Shown here one piece after another: positions 1 to 7,943 of a stretch of DNA of 52,543 nucleotides. The stretch comes from a virus. Position 1 is the first letter of the stretch, and each line of letters begins with the position of its first letter. The position numbers were made by a program, and so were the translations under genes. The stretch is from the IMG/VR virus record IMGVR_UViG_3300033145_003423, positions 1-52,543 of that record. One strand, given 5' to 3'. The notes below the pieces were generated by a model. The model was not told the origin of the DNA. It saw only the letters and a list, made by a program, of their open reading frames with translations, and ran no database searches.

Positions 1-861
1 ATGAGTAAAGATGCTTTTTATTTCTCACACGATGCAAATGCAAGAAACGACCCCAAGATATTAGCCATGCGAAGTATTTGTGGCTCTGAAGGTTACGGCT
101 GGTACTGGATGCTAATTGAACTTATGCGAGAGCAAGAGAATTATTGCCTATCTATAGCTGGCAAATACGATTACAATGCGATTGCCATGCAATTGCAATG
201 CGAACCGGATGCTATCAAAACTTTTATTACAGATTGCATCAATGAATTTCATTTATACGAAACAGACGGGCAATTATTTTGGAGTGATTCTCTGTTAAGA
301 CGTATGGGGAAGATGAATAAACTTCGTGATAAACGAAAATTAGCGGCTCACAAAGGTGCGGAAGCACGGTGGTCTGATGCCAAACGCATGCCAAACGCAT
401 GCCAAACGGATGCGATTGATATGCCAAAACATGCCAAAGAAAAGAAAACTAAAGAAAAGAAAATAGAAACTAAATCAAACAAAATAACAGATGAACACAT
501 CTCTATCTTCAACCATTGGAACCAACAAGAAATAATAATACATAAAAACCTAACCGAAGAAATCAAAAAAGCAATAGAAGCTGCTCTCAAAAAACATTCA
601 CTTGAAGAGATTCTCCAATCAATCGCAAACTTCTCAACCGCTTACAAAAATGAAAAATACGAAATGTGTAGTTACAAATGGGGTTTGGTTACGTTCTTGA
701 AACAAAAGAACGCCCTGCCCCATTTTCTTGATGACGGAGAAAAGTGGCTGAGTTATTTGGATTGGCAGAAGAAGAAGCCCGCACAACAACCCAAAAAGCA
801 GAAGTGTGAGACAACCGGGCAGGAGTACGAGCTGTTCGATGCGAGGGGAGAAAGGGGTTGA
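1..861 (+). CDS. DUF4373-type phage protein, full-length copy
   Basis: This 286-residue protein has the DUF4373 (Lin1244/Lin1753-like) N-terminal domain found in Firmicutes phages next to replication genes. The pattern is visible in residues 1-100: aromatic residues and DANARNDPKI near the start, GYGWYWMLIELMRE around 35-50, then a helical region ending in RRMGKMNKLRDKRK. A low-complexity linker follows (about 120-160, repeated MPNACQ/MPKHA units and KEKKTKEKK), then a C-terminal domain with LEEILQSIANFSTAYKNE, WGLVTFL and LSYLDW. The function is unproven; a DNA-binding role in replication initiation is my inference. The ATG is the first base of the window, so the upstream region cannot be seen. 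A second, truncated copy lies at 44246-44623. Confidence 0.75.
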   Translation: MSKDAFYFSHDANARNDPKILAMRSICGSEGYGWYWMLIELMREQENYCLSIAGKYDYNAIAMQLQCEPDAIKTFITDCINEFHLYETDGQLFWSDSLLRRMGKMNKLRDKRKLAAHKGAEARWSDAKRMPNACQTDAIDMPKHAKEKKTKEKKIETKSNKITDEHISIFNHWNQQEIIIHKNLTEEIKKAIEAALKKHSLEEILQSIANFSTAYKNEKYEMCSYKWGLVTFLKQKNALPHFLDDGEKWLSYLDWQKKKPAQQPKKQKCETTGQEYELFDARGERG

Positions 862-2138
862 TAGAGATAAGACAACAAGCAATGTTTAACGAACTAATAA
901 TAGATTCCTTCGCTGGTGGTGGCGGTGCAAGCACTGGCATTCATCTAGCCATAGGCCGGTCGGTTGACATCGCAATCAATCACGACCCGGCGGCAATAGC
1001 CATGCATAAAGTTAATCATCCAAATACAAAACATTTTTGCGAATCAGTTTGGGATGTAGACCCGCGAGAAGTTACGCAAGGGCAACCAGTGGGATTGATG
1101 TGGCTATCCCCGGACTGCTCTCATTTTTCAAAGGCAAAAGGTGGCAAGCCGGTAAAAAAGAATATCAGAGGGCTTGCATGGATAGCAGTAAAATGGGCAG
1201 CTACAGTCAGACCCAGATTAATCATATTGGAGAATGTAGAAGAATTTAAAACATGGGGGCCGCTTACAAAAGAGGGTTATCCGGACATAGACCAAAAAGG
1301 CCGCACATTCGATTCTTTTGTAAATGCACTTAAACGACATGGATATCAAGTAGATTACAGAGAACTTCGGGCTTGCGATTATGGAGCCCCTACGAGCCGC
1401 AAAAGGTTTTTTATGGTTGCTAGATGTGATGGCCAGCCTATTGCGTGGCCAGAAACCACCCACGGCGACCCTAAAAGCCTAGAAGTTATAAGCGGAAAGC
1501 TGAAACCGTGGAGGACAGCAGCAGAAATCATAGATTGGTCAATACCCTGTCCATCAATCTTTGAGAGGAAAAAACCTTTGGTCGAAAACACCATGAAGCG
1601 AATAGCGCGAGGAATACAAAAGTTTGTAATAGACACCCCGAATCCGTTTATTGTTCCGCAAACTAACCAGTCAAACAAAAGCGACAATTCCCAACTGGTT
1701 GCTGCATTCCTAACTCAATACCACAGTTACGAGGGGGACGGAGCCAGAGGACAAACGCTGGATAGACCGCTTTTAACACTAGATACATCTAACAGATATG
1801 CATTAGTTCAAGCCTTCTTAATCGCTTATTACGGGACATCCAGAGGCAGTAAATGTAATGAACCGCTACAAACAGTGGTGTCAAAAGACCGATTCGGCTT
1901 AATTACGATTCACAATCAAGACTACAGAATAGTGGATATTGGCATGAGAATGCTGGCACCGCGCGAGCTGTTTAACGCACAAGGATTTCCTGTCGATTAC
2001 ATAATTGATGTAGATTCTAAAGGCAAACGGTATCCAAAGACCGCGCAGGTGGCCAGATGTGGCAATGCAGTACCACCTCCCTTTGCTGAAGCATTAGTTA
2101 GGGCTAATCTGCCAGAACTTTGTAGTGTAGCGGCGTAA
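858..2138 (+). CDS. DNA (cytosine-5) methyltransferase, orphan
   Basis: The protein transfers a methyl group from S-adenosylmethionine to cytosine in DNA. The family motifs are readable: motif I DSFAGGGGASTG at residues 16-27, motif IV SPDCSHFS with the catalytic Cys at about 87, motif VI ENVEEF at 125-130, and YGAPTSRKRFF at about 175-185. RCGNAVPPPFAEAL near the C-terminus is the usual final motif. The TTG start at 858 overlaps the end of the preceding gene and has a GGGGAG Shine-Dalgarno about 7 bases upstream; the ATG at 882 has no comparable site. No restriction endonuclease gene is adjacent, so it is probably an orphan enzyme protecting phage DNA from host restriction. Confidence 0.93.
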   Translation: MIEIRQQAMFNELIIDSFAGGGGASTGIHLAIGRSVDIAINHDPAAIAMHKVNHPNTKHFCESVWDVDPREVTQGQPVGLMWLSPDCSHFSKAKGGKPVKKNIRGLAWIAVKWAATVRPRLIILENVEEFKTWGPLTKEGYPDIDQKGRTFDSFVNALKRHGYQVDYRELRACDYGAPTSRKRFFMVARCDGQPIAWPETTHGDPKSLEVISGKLKPWRTAAEIIDWSIPCPSIFERKKPLVENTMKRIARGIQKFVIDTPNPFIVPQTNQSNKSDNSQLVAAFLTQYHSYEGDGARGQTLDRPLLTLDTSNRYALVQAFLIAYYGTSRGSKCNEPLQTVVSKDRFGLITIHNQDYRIVDIGMRMLAPRELFNAQGFPVDYIIDVDSKGKRYPKTAQVARCGNAVPPPFAEALVRANLPELCSVAA

Positions 2139-2156
2139 TTTTAAGGAGGACAGCCA

Positions 2157-2669
2157 ATGAATATAATAAACCAAATACCCCCATACAACGACAGGAATGA
2201 CAACATCCAGGGCTTCCAGCTTTGGTTGAGAGACCTCGCTGAGTGTCACAGCGAAGGAATCTCCGAGAGGTATCAAAAAAGAGCGCAGGAAGCATGGGAG
2301 GCGGCACATAAGATTATTGCCAGAGGTAAGGAACACAAAAGTCCTGTAAAATTAGATTTTTGTGAAGATAAAGAATACACTCGCATCTGCCCTGAATGCG
2401 GCACGGAATTCACCACGAACCGATCTAATCAAAAATACTGCAAAAGCAAATGTACAGTAGAACACTGTACCAGAGTGTATCGAGAGAAAAACAAAAAGCC
2501 GCCGAAGCAACCTGTGAAGAAAATCTGTGCTAATCCTGCATGTGGAATGGAATTCGAGACTGCCGATGCAAGGCAGAAATATCATAGCACTGAGTGCCGG
2601 AAAGTCAACACAGCTAGAAAGATGCGGGAAAGAAAGCGGAAGAAAAAGGAGATGGTCACTTGTCAATAA
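2157..2669 (+). CDS. Tandem zinc-ribbon protein
   Basis: The function is not recognised. The N-terminal 75 residues are helical and charged, and two zinc-ribbon-like motifs follow: CPECGTEF...YCKSKC at about 80-100 and CANPACGMEF...YHSTEC at about 123-145. The C-terminus is very basic (RKMRERKRKKKE), which suggests nucleic-acid binding. The start has a strong AAGGAGG site. The 3' end overlaps the RuvC-like gene by 10 bases, so the two are probably translationally coupled and may act together on DNA. Confidence 0.7.
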   Translation: MNIINQIPPYNDRNDNIQGFQLWLRDLAECHSEGISERYQKRAQEAWEAAHKIIARGKEHKSPVKLDFCEDKEYTRICPECGTEFTTNRSNQKYCKSKCTVEHCTRVYREKNKKPPKQPVKKICANPACGMEFETADARQKYHSTECRKVNTARKMRERKRKKKEMVTCQ

Positions 2670-3202
2670 CAATCGGGATAGACCCATCATACACAGGAAC
2701 AGGCATTATAGCACTTGATACCGACACCGGCAATCTGAAAGATCAACTGGTAATCAGTACAACAACCAAATATACCGAAATAGAACGAGTGAGACAGATA
2801 TGGAAAGAAATATCTGCCTTTTTAGTTGAACCGATTGACGCAGTAGTCATTGAAGGATTAGCTTTCGCTAAAAAAAATAAGGCTCACCAGATGGGATACC
2901 TGCACTACAGGTTGAGAGAATACCTTGAAGCCAGCAAGACCAATCCTTTAATCGTAATTCCACCCCCTAGTCAACTGAAGAAGTTCGTAACCGGTACAGG
3001 AAATGCGGGTAAAGAAATAATGCTCAAAGAGGTTTATAAACGATGGGGATTCGACGCCAATGACAATAATTTAGCGGATGCGTACGGATTAGCTTGCATA
3101 GGTAGGGGTTACGTAGGGGCAGAGCCAAAGCTGATTAAATGCCAACAGGAAGTGATTGCGGTGATGAAGGGCGAAAAGGTGAAGAAAACTAGGAAGAAGT
3201 AA
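2660..3202 (+). CDS. RuvC-like Holliday junction resolvase
   Basis: The 180-residue protein belongs to the RuvC-type RNase H-fold nucleases used by phages to cut branched DNA before packaging. The acidic residues expected of the active site are visible: D8 in GIDPSYTGTG, E at about 64 in VVIEGLAF, and the C-terminal ADAYGLACIGRG segment. PPPSQLKKFVTGTGNAGK in the middle is typical of bacterial RuvC-like proteins. The TTG start at 2660 has an AAGGAG site about 8 bases upstream and overlaps the previous gene. The length fits the family (about 160-190 residues). Confidence 0.88.
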   Translation: MSITIGIDPSYTGTGIIALDTDTGNLKDQLVISTTTKYTEIERVRQIWKEISAFLVEPIDAVVIEGLAFAKKNKAHQMGYLHYRLREYLEASKTNPLIVIPPPSQLKKFVTGTGNAGKEIMLKEVYKRWGFDANDNNLADAYGLACIGRGYVGAEPKLIKCQQEVIAVMKGEKVKKTRKK

Positions 3203-3212
3203 GGGGGCTAGT

Positions 3213-3590
3213 ATGAGTTTTTGGAAAAGCAGAGAACATAAAGCCCGAAAAGTCCACAAATGCCTTTATTGCGGAAGAACGATAGAGGTTGGCGAGATTT
3301 ACGACAGGGAAACAGGTGTGTTCGAGGGTGATTTTAACGACTATTGTTTGTGCCTTAGATGCCTATTTTTGGTGGATAAATATGAACGCAATGGAGACGA
3401 GTTGGGCAATTTTTACGACACGCTTCTTGAGCAATATTTAATGCCTTGCCCTTCTTGCGATTCAATTAACTTGCGAACTCATAACTTTTCAAAAGATAAA
3501 ATGTCGTGCGAATGCGAGTGCGGCAGTTGTGGGGAGAAATGGACTGCTGATTTAAGCATAGAAGGGATAAAGAAGAGATTGGAGGACTAA
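3213..3590 (+). CDS. Small protein with two zinc-ribbon motifs
   Basis: The protein is not recognised by name. Residues 15-55 contain KCLYCGRTIEVGEIYDRE and YCLCLRC, and residues 78-110 contain CPSCDSIN and CECGSCGEKW, so it probably binds two zinc ions. The first motif resembles phage proteins annotated only as zinc-finger domain proteins. It has a good AAGGGGG ribosome site and sits in the early operon, 10 bases after the resolvase gene. The next gene begins 1 base after its stop codon. Confidence 0.65.
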   Translation: MSFWKSREHKARKVHKCLYCGRTIEVGEIYDRETGVFEGDFNDYCLCLRCLFLVDKYERNGDELGNFYDTLLEQYLMPCPSCDSINLRTHNFSKDKMSCECECGSCGEKWTADLSIEGIKKRLED

Positions 3591-3591
3591 T

Positions 3592-4035
3592 ATGAACATA
3601 AACGAAATGCCAGCAGGCTATGAAATGGATGCGATGATAGCGGAGATGGAAGGATATAAAGCTTACGAAGAAAAACGCGGAGAATGGAATTTAGCCGTAA
3701 TACAAAAACCAGGGGAACGCGAGCCCTGGAAAAGCGGGAGAATGGAATACTGGGAATCAGCAAGCAAACGGTACACTAAAATAACCTGTGTCGAAGCCAG
3801 TAGAATAGGTTTTTATGGAGTCGGTTTTCCACGCTACTCCACAAACATAGCAGATGCGTGGCCCCTGGTCGAAAAGCTCAGGATGTGGTTATTTCCTACT
3901 TGCGATGTAGATAAAACATACGAATGGACTGTCGTAATTGATGGTGAGTCCTGGGAAGATAGAATTTGCGCCGAAACAGCACCCCTTGCAATTTGTAGAT
4001 GCGCATTGAAGAGATGGGAGGCAGAGAAGATATGA
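3592..4035 (+). CDS. Hypothetical early protein
   Basis: A 147-residue soluble protein with no family I can name. It is rich in Trp, Glu and Arg, has no membrane segment and no obvious metal site, and its C-terminus CAETAPLAICRCALKRWEAEKI looks helical. Similar C-termini occur in the phage ABA-sandwich type of small early proteins, but I cannot confirm that. The start has a TTGGAGGA site. Its stop overlaps the next gene's ATG (ATGA), which indicates coupled translation. Confidence 0.6.
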   Translation: MNINEMPAGYEMDAMIAEMEGYKAYEEKRGEWNLAVIQKPGEREPWKSGRMEYWESASKRYTKITCVEASRIGFYGVGFPRYSTNIADAWPLVEKLRMWLFPTCDVDKTYEWTVVIDGESWEDRICAETAPLAICRCALKRWEAEKI

Positions 4036-4451
4036 CAGCTGGTAAATTACCCGACAATATAATCCCAATTGATATTTTGAGAATAGAACGCAACCAGCAT
4101 AAAAAATGCACATGCATCAAACCTAAATACACAATTGATGTCTCTCTGAGAGAAGTGCATTGCAAGAGATGCGGGGCAAAAGTAGAGCCCTTTGATGCCT
4201 TAACGGAAATAGCTAGGGATATTGAAAGATGGAATAGCGAAATAGAGAGAATGTTAAAGCAAAGGCAGGAATTAGCAGACTGGAAGCCGTGGTTAATAGC
4301 TTTAAGAAGGGTAGAAAAGACTTACAGAGGCGGAAAAATGATTCCTTCCTGCCCTCATTGCGGCAGGGGCATACTGGCAGAAGAATTAGCTGATGATTGT
4401 TCGGTATATAAAGATAGGGAGTTGGAACGAAGGAAGTTCGAGAGAAGGTGA
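4032..4451 (+). CDS. Hypothetical protein with CxC/CxxC zinc motifs
   Basis: The protein has 139 residues from the ATG at 4032. That start is preferred over the in-frame ATG at 3999 because it overlaps the upstream stop (ATGA) and follows GGGAGG. Residues around 25-50 contain KCTCIKPKYTIDVSLREVHCKRCGAKVEPFDAL, a treble-clef-like pattern seen in Clostridia phage proteins. A predicted helix follows, then SCPHCGRGIL near the C-terminus. The function is unknown; metal binding is inferred from cysteine spacing only. Confidence 0.65.
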   Translation: MTAGKLPDNIIPIDILRIERNQHKKCTCIKPKYTIDVSLREVHCKRCGAKVEPFDALTEIARDIERWNSEIERMLKQRQELADWKPWLIALRRVEKTYRGGKMIPSCPHCGRGILAEELADDCSVYKDRELERRKFERR

Positions 4452-4457
4452 CACCCG

Positions 4458-4694
4458 ATGCAACCTAAGGCGATTACATTCAACCGAGAAGGCCGAAATA
4501 TCATCGGTACCGTCTACAATTACATATTAGAACCCTCTGCTGGTGGAAGATACAAACACCAGCTTATTTATTTTGTGAAAGATTCGGATGGTAAGCGGTA
4601 CAGGGTGCCGAAGGTTGACGTAATAACAATGGGGAAACTCAAAACCAAAAAGAGCAAGAAATCTAAGAAGAAAAAGACAGCGCAAAGAAGGTGA
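4458..4694 (+). CDS. Small basic hypothetical protein
   Basis: A 78-residue protein whose N-terminal part is beta-rich (a short SH3-like pattern with YNYILEPSAGGRYKHQLIYFVKD) and whose last 20 residues are almost all Lys, Ser, Thr and Arg. The tail suggests nucleic-acid contact, but no function is known. It has a GAAGGTGA ribosome site and is packed tightly between its neighbours. Confidence 0.6.
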   Translation: MQPKAITFNREGRNIIGTVYNYILEPSAGGRYKHQLIYFVKDSDGKRYRVPKVDVITMGKLKTKKSKKSKKKKTAQRR

Positions 4695-4698
4695 TTAA

Positions 4699-4998
4699 AT
4701 GTCACTAGCCGATGAATGTAACACCCTCAGCGATAAAATCCTGGCCCTAGAACAAGAGAACGAAACCAATGAAATAATCATAGCCCAGCAAAGAGAAATC
4801 ATCGCAGAGCTAAAATCTAAGCCCAATGAGAGTACGTATTTGTTACAGATAGCGGACGAGATTAGGAAGATAAGACCCACGCTGATGACCTACTATGATA
4901 GGTTGCCTGATTATTTGCAGAATATATTGAGATTGCACGACCTATGGGGGAAAGAAAGGGGTGAAAGCGATGTTAGCGAAAATGAGACAGTTCTTTAA
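4699..4998 (+). CDS. Coiled-coil hypothetical protein
   Basis: A 99-residue protein whose first 45 residues have coiled-coil heptads (DKILALEQENETNEIIIAQQ). The C-terminal half is amphipathic with no cysteine motif. It has a GAAGGTGA site upstream of the ATG. The 3' end overlaps the next gene by 38 bases in another frame. The function is unknown. Confidence 0.6.
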   Translation: MSLADECNTLSDKILALEQENETNEIIIAQQREIIAELKSKPNESTYLLQIADEIRKIRPTLMTYYDRLPDYLQNILRLHDLWGKERGESDVSENETVL

Positions 4999-5200
4999 GC
5001 TAGAAGTGCCCGAGCCTGAAATAGACCCAAAAGAACAACTGTTGTCGGAACTTCAGCAGGCGTGGCGTGAATGGGTAGTGGCACAGCAGAGGATTAATAA
5101 CGCCGAGCCGGAGTTTGTTGAGGCCGCTGTACTTGGGTTGCTTGCGGCTGAAAAGAGATATGGGGCATTGTTGCGGAGATATAAGGAATTGGAGGGCTGA
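4961..5200 (+). CDS. Small hypothetical protein, start uncertain
   Basis: A helical, acidic 79-residue protein if translation begins at the GTG at 4961. An ATG at 4970, three codons later, is better spaced from the AAGAAAGGGG purine tract and may be the true start. The sequence LLSELQQAWREWVVAQQRINN is typical of short helical proteins in Clostridia phage early operons (for example those annotated DUF2508 or YaaL-like), but I do not claim that family. Confidence 0.55.
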   Translation: MKAMLAKMRQFFKLEVPEPEIDPKEQLLSELQQAWREWVVAQQRINNAEPEFVEAAVLGLLAAEKRYGALLRRYKELEG

Positions 5201-5202
5201 AA

Positions 5203-5373
5203 ATGTGGGGTAAAATCAGTGACGATACTATTTTCACTTGCTCAAATTGTGGTTTCAAGATTAATCCTTACGCGTACTATGACGTGATGGGGCTTAGTCC
5301 GGAGCAAATGTTTAGCAGAATGCCTGTGTGCCCAAAGTGCGGTCATTGGGCATGGATGAACGGAGGTTATTGA
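5203..5373 (+). CDS. 56-residue zinc-ribbon peptide
   Basis: This short gene encodes a protein with two CxxC pairs, FTCSNCGF at residues 12-19 and VCPKCGHW near residue 46, spaced as in a single zinc ribbon. The ATG follows TTGGAGGG at good distance. The stop is 1 base before the next gene's TTG start. Early operons of Firmicutes phages often carry such mini zinc-ribbon proteins; the role is unknown. Confidence 0.65.
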   Translation: MWGKISDDTIFTCSNCGFKINPYAYYDVMGLSPEQMFSRMPVCPKCGHWAWMNGGY

Positions 5374-5374
5374 T

Positions 5375-5614
5375 TTGAAAATGATGGATTTAGACCTTGA
5401 TAAGCTGGAGGAACTTTGCGAGAAAGCCAAGACCATCCCTGAAGTTTTTGTATTAAGCATTGTCCTGTCTGAGCTAATCGAACGGGTGCGGAAGGCGGAG
5501 AAATTGGCGGAGGCATGTAAGGGATTACAGAAGGTCGTGGGAGCAGGTGCCTGGGCGCGTTATGATGCTTGGAAAAAGTTCACACAAGCCCTAGCAGAAT
5601 GGGAGGGACAGTAG
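5375..5614 (+). CDS. Small helical hypothetical protein
   Basis: A 79-residue helical protein (MKMMDLDLDKLEELCEKAKT at the start, WKKFTQALAEWEGQ at the end). The TTG at 5375 is chosen because a GGAGG lies 8 bases upstream; the ATG at 5381 would be 14 bases away. There are no recognisable motifs. The next gene starts directly after its stop. Confidence 0.6.
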   Translation: MKMMDLDLDKLEELCEKAKTIPEVFVLSIVLSELIERVRKAEKLAEACKGLQKVVGAGAWARYDAWKKFTQALAEWEGQ

Positions 5615-6100
5615 ATGGACAAAAAAGAAATTTTAATTTCAAGTGATGATCAACCAAGAGTTATCCAGCTATTGCTAAAACTGCAAACCGAACTAAAAAT
5701 CGAGCGAGAAGCCCGGGAGCAGGCTGAGGCTGATTGTGTAAATATGTTCAGCACTCTTAAAAACATTAAAGAAATTATGGATGAATCTGAAGGAATAGCT
5801 GGTTGGCATTTAAACGGAGATATAAGTCCTTGGGAAGAGGGGTTATTTCAAGATGTTGCAAAGTCTTTATCTGGTGAGGGTAGCAAACTGGATAAAGCTG
5901 ACCAGTATATAGTGCGACTTGAAACGGAGTTGGAAAACTACAAGCGGGCGCTGGAGTTAGCGTGTCAATACGCGGTAGACCCCGAATCAGTGATGCATGA
6001 GTTCCTCGCCCAAGCCCGAGAGATGGGGCAGGATGGTTGGGAGGTAAAGCCAATGAGGCCGGGAACGGGTTTATATCCCCAGGACAGGGGGCAGGAGTAA
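5615..6100 (+). CDS. Coiled-coil hypothetical protein with Ead-like tail
   Basis: A 161-residue protein with a long coiled coil (residues 20-60 and 85-120: LLLKLQTELKIEREAREQAE, QYIVRLETELENYKRALELA). The organisation resembles the Ead/Ea22-like early proteins of phages, in which coiled-coil segments carry short variable ends. The function is unknown. Its stop (TAA) overlaps the ATG of the following gene (TAATG). Confidence 0.55.
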   Translation: MDKKEILISSDDQPRVIQLLLKLQTELKIEREAREQAEADCVNMFSTLKNIKEIMDESEGIAGWHLNGDISPWEEGLFQDVAKSLSGEGSKLDKADQYIVRLETELENYKRALELACQYAVDPESVMHEFLAQAREMGQDGWEVKPMRPGTGLYPQDRGQE

Positions 6101-6309
6101 TGGGAAAGACTGAGCGTGTTTTAAGGTTTTATTTATATCAAATATTTATATTATTTCCTCTAGTAAGGGGCGGACAAATTGCAATAACTGCCGAAACTAC
6201 CATAGGTTATATAAATGGTGTGCTTTTAATAATAGGTGGAACGCTTGTGACGATAGCGGTGTGTAGTGAAGCGGTGCGTTATAAAGCAATCCAAAGGGGG
6301 CAGGAGTGA
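6100..6309 (+). CDS. Small membrane protein
   Basis: The protein has 69 residues from the ATG at 6100, which follows GCAGGAG and overlaps the upstream stop. A hydrophobic stretch at about 10-24 (FYLYQIFILFPLV) and a second at about 38-54 (INGVLLIIGGTLVTIAV) suggest two membrane helices. The function is unknown; superinfection exclusion is one possible role for such early membrane proteins, but nothing in the sequence shows it. Confidence 0.5.
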   Translation: MGKTERVLRFYLYQIFILFPLVRGGQIAITAETTIGYINGVLLIIGGTLVTIAVCSEAVRYKAIQRGQE

Positions 6310-6354
6310 TGAACATAATGTTTATGTTGCGACAGAGAAAGAAGGTGCACGAAA

Positions 6355-6753
6355 ATGTTAAGTATTGAAGATACAGTTGGGTGTTATGAGAACTGCCCAC
6401 GTAAAGAACAATTTGTAGATATGGCACGGGAAAGTATTACTCTTGAAGAAGTTGAAAAACTATACAGGTTTTTACAGGGTGAAATTCCTAAAGGATTCGA
6501 TATTAAGGCAATGCCAAATCTATCGCCTGACCAAGCTTTCTCTGTAATATATTACCTTCAGGAAGGGCTAAGGATATTACCAGATAAATACGAGAAATGC
6601 TGTGTAGATGGATGTAACACTTTGTATGATTCGGACTCAGAGGGCTGTCTGGCAATGCTTTGTGAGAGTTGCTATGAAAATATGTGCCCTCATTGTGGAG
6701 ACGGCATTGAGTGTGTAGATTGCGAATTGTACAAAAAGGTACACGGTGATTAG
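6355..6753 (+). CDS. Cysteine-rich hypothetical protein
   Basis: A 132-residue protein with an N-terminal helical part (EEVEKLYRFLQGEI) and a cysteine-rich C-terminus (KCCVDGCNTLYDSD, LCESCYENMCPHCGDGIECVDCE). The C-terminal spacing fits a RING-like or double zinc-ribbon fold. The ATG follows AAGAAGGTG. A 19-residue reading frame at 6309-6368 overlaps its start but has no coding character. The function is unknown. Confidence 0.6.
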   Translation: MLSIEDTVGCYENCPRKEQFVDMARESITLEEVEKLYRFLQGEIPKGFDIKAMPNLSPDQAFSVIYYLQEGLRILPDKYEKCCVDGCNTLYDSDSEGCLAMLCESCYENMCPHCGDGIECVDCELYKKVHGD

Positions 6754-6791
6754 TGTGTTGCAGTACAACGATTTAGCGAAGGAGTGAGAAG

Positions 6792-6950
6792 TTGAAGGAA
6801 TATAAAGAGGTACAAATTATAAAACATGCATTAATGAATTATATCAAAAGACCAGGGGCTACTGATAAGGAAATCAAGCAAGAAAAACAATTGTTACAGG
6901 ATTATACCGAAAGAGCAGAGAGATTTAAACAAAGGTATGGGATTAAATGA
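6792..6950 (+). CDS. 52-residue helical peptide
   Basis: The TTG start is preceded by GGAGTGAGAA. The product is basic and helical, containing YKEVQIIKHALMNYIKR and LLQDYTERAERFKQRYG. It is not recognised. The match of start site, codon use and position between two operon genes supports a real gene. Confidence 0.5.
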   Translation: MKEYKEVQIIKHALMNYIKRPGATDKEIKQEKQLLQDYTERAERFKQRYGIK

Positions 6951-6984
6951 TTATACAACGATTAAACGACAGAGGAGGTAGACA

Positions 6985-7425
6985 ATGCCAAAATACCTAA
7001 ACGCCGATAAACGAGAAGGCATATATTGGGCATGTGCAACAAAAGGCTTTTTCATGGATAAACAACAATACTATACAGGCAAACCACTGACTTGGCTCAA
7101 CTCCATTATGTTGAGCCTTGATTGTTTTATAGTCGCAAACTTGAAAAACATAAGCCCAGACGAGGACCGAGCGATAAGAAACACAATTAAGCGAGTAACG
7201 CCTTCAATTGTAGTAAGTAGGGTTGTCACGAGCGATAGAAAGCCGGTGCAAGTTGATGCTGAGATCGTTGACGATTTAGCGGAATTCTCCTTAGAGAATT
7301 GCAAGAACTGTAAAGAGAATCCGAATGAGTGTAAGCTCAGGAAAACGCTGTTGGAGTTGGGAATACCGCCTTATGTAGAAGAAGGCCCATGCCCTTATTG
7401 GCAGGGAGGGAGTGAGGAAGCATGA
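6985..7425 (+). CDS. Hypothetical early protein (DUF5651-like pattern)
   Basis: A 146-residue protein with a helical N-terminal domain (residues 1-95) and a cysteine cluster at the C-terminus: CKNCKENPNECKLRKTLLEL followed by CPYWQGG. This layout resembles a Clostridia phage family annotated DUF5651, from memory and not verified. The ATG follows AGAGGAGG. The last 4 bases overlap the next gene's ATG. Confidence 0.6.
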   Translation: MPKYLNADKREGIYWACATKGFFMDKQQYYTGKPLTWLNSIMLSLDCFIVANLKNISPDEDRAIRNTIKRVTPSIVVSRVVTSDRKPVQVDAEIVDDLAEFSLENCKNCKENPNECKLRKTLLELGIPPYVEEGPCPYWQGGSEEA

Positions 7426-7592
7426 AGATAATAGGGTGGATATGCTTTGCTTTGAGTGTTATAGCACTTGTTGATGCAATTACACGTGGTGATTATGGTC
7501 CCGGCGTGAGATTATTTGCTGTTTTCGCTCAGGGTTTGTTTGTTTTTTACATTGGTTGGACGCTATTAGGGTTAGGAGGGAAAATCATATGA
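7422..7592 (+). CDS. 56-residue two-helix membrane peptide
   Basis: The ATG overlaps the preceding stop region and follows GGGAGGGAGTGAGGAAG. Two hydrophobic stretches (IIGWICFALSVIALVDAI at 3-20 and LFAVFAQGLFVFYIGWTLLG at 32-51) predict an inner-membrane hairpin. The function is unknown. Confidence 0.5.
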   Translation: MKIIGWICFALSVIALVDAITRGDYGPGVRLFAVFAQGLFVFYIGWTLLGLGGKII

Positions 7593-7625
7593 ATACCATA
7601 CGTTTAGTAGCAAGGAGGATGCATC

Positions 7626-7943
7626 ATGTGGCGAAAAATAATCGGCTTACCCAAAGTAAATATTAAACCCGAATGGACGATTGAGGGGCAGATTCTGAAA
7701 ATGGTTGAAGAAATTGGCGAGGTTAGTCAAGCGGTCGTTAAGAAGGGAGATTTAAGGGAAGCAGGTAAAGAAACTATTGACGTAGCACAGACCGCAGTAA
7801 CTTTACTAGCGATGCTTGAAAAACAAGGCGTGGACATTGACCAATGCCTAATGGAGCATATCACGAAACTGCATTACAAGGGGTATGTAACAGACAAACG
7901 CATTCCCGTGGTAACTGGTATAGAAAGGGTGGATGACCGATGA
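7626..7943 (+). CDS. MazG-like nucleotide pyrophosphohydrolase
   Basis: This 105-residue protein resembles the single-domain, all-alpha MazG-like NTP pyrophosphohydrolases common in phages, which hydrolyse nucleoside triphosphates to monophosphates and may lower ppGpp or clean the dNTP pool. The metal-binding pattern is visible as KMVEEIGEVSQAV at residues 27-39 (the ExxE half) and KETIDVAQTAV at about 51-61 (the ExxD half). The ATG follows AAGGAGG. It overlaps the next gene by 4 bases. Confidence 0.8.
   Translation: MWRKIIGLPKVNIKPEWTIEGQILKMVEEIGEVSQAVVKKGDLREAGKETIDVAQTAVTLLAMLEKQGVDIDQCLMEHITKLHYKGYVTDKRIPVVTGIERVDDR

Noticed and set aside
858-2138. Complete restriction-modification system
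   Set aside because: Only the methyltransferase is present; neighbours are not endonucleases of a restriction type.
6309-6368. 19-codon frame with a ribosome site
   Set aside because: Too short, with no features; it overlaps the start of the next gene. Probably a leader effect only.
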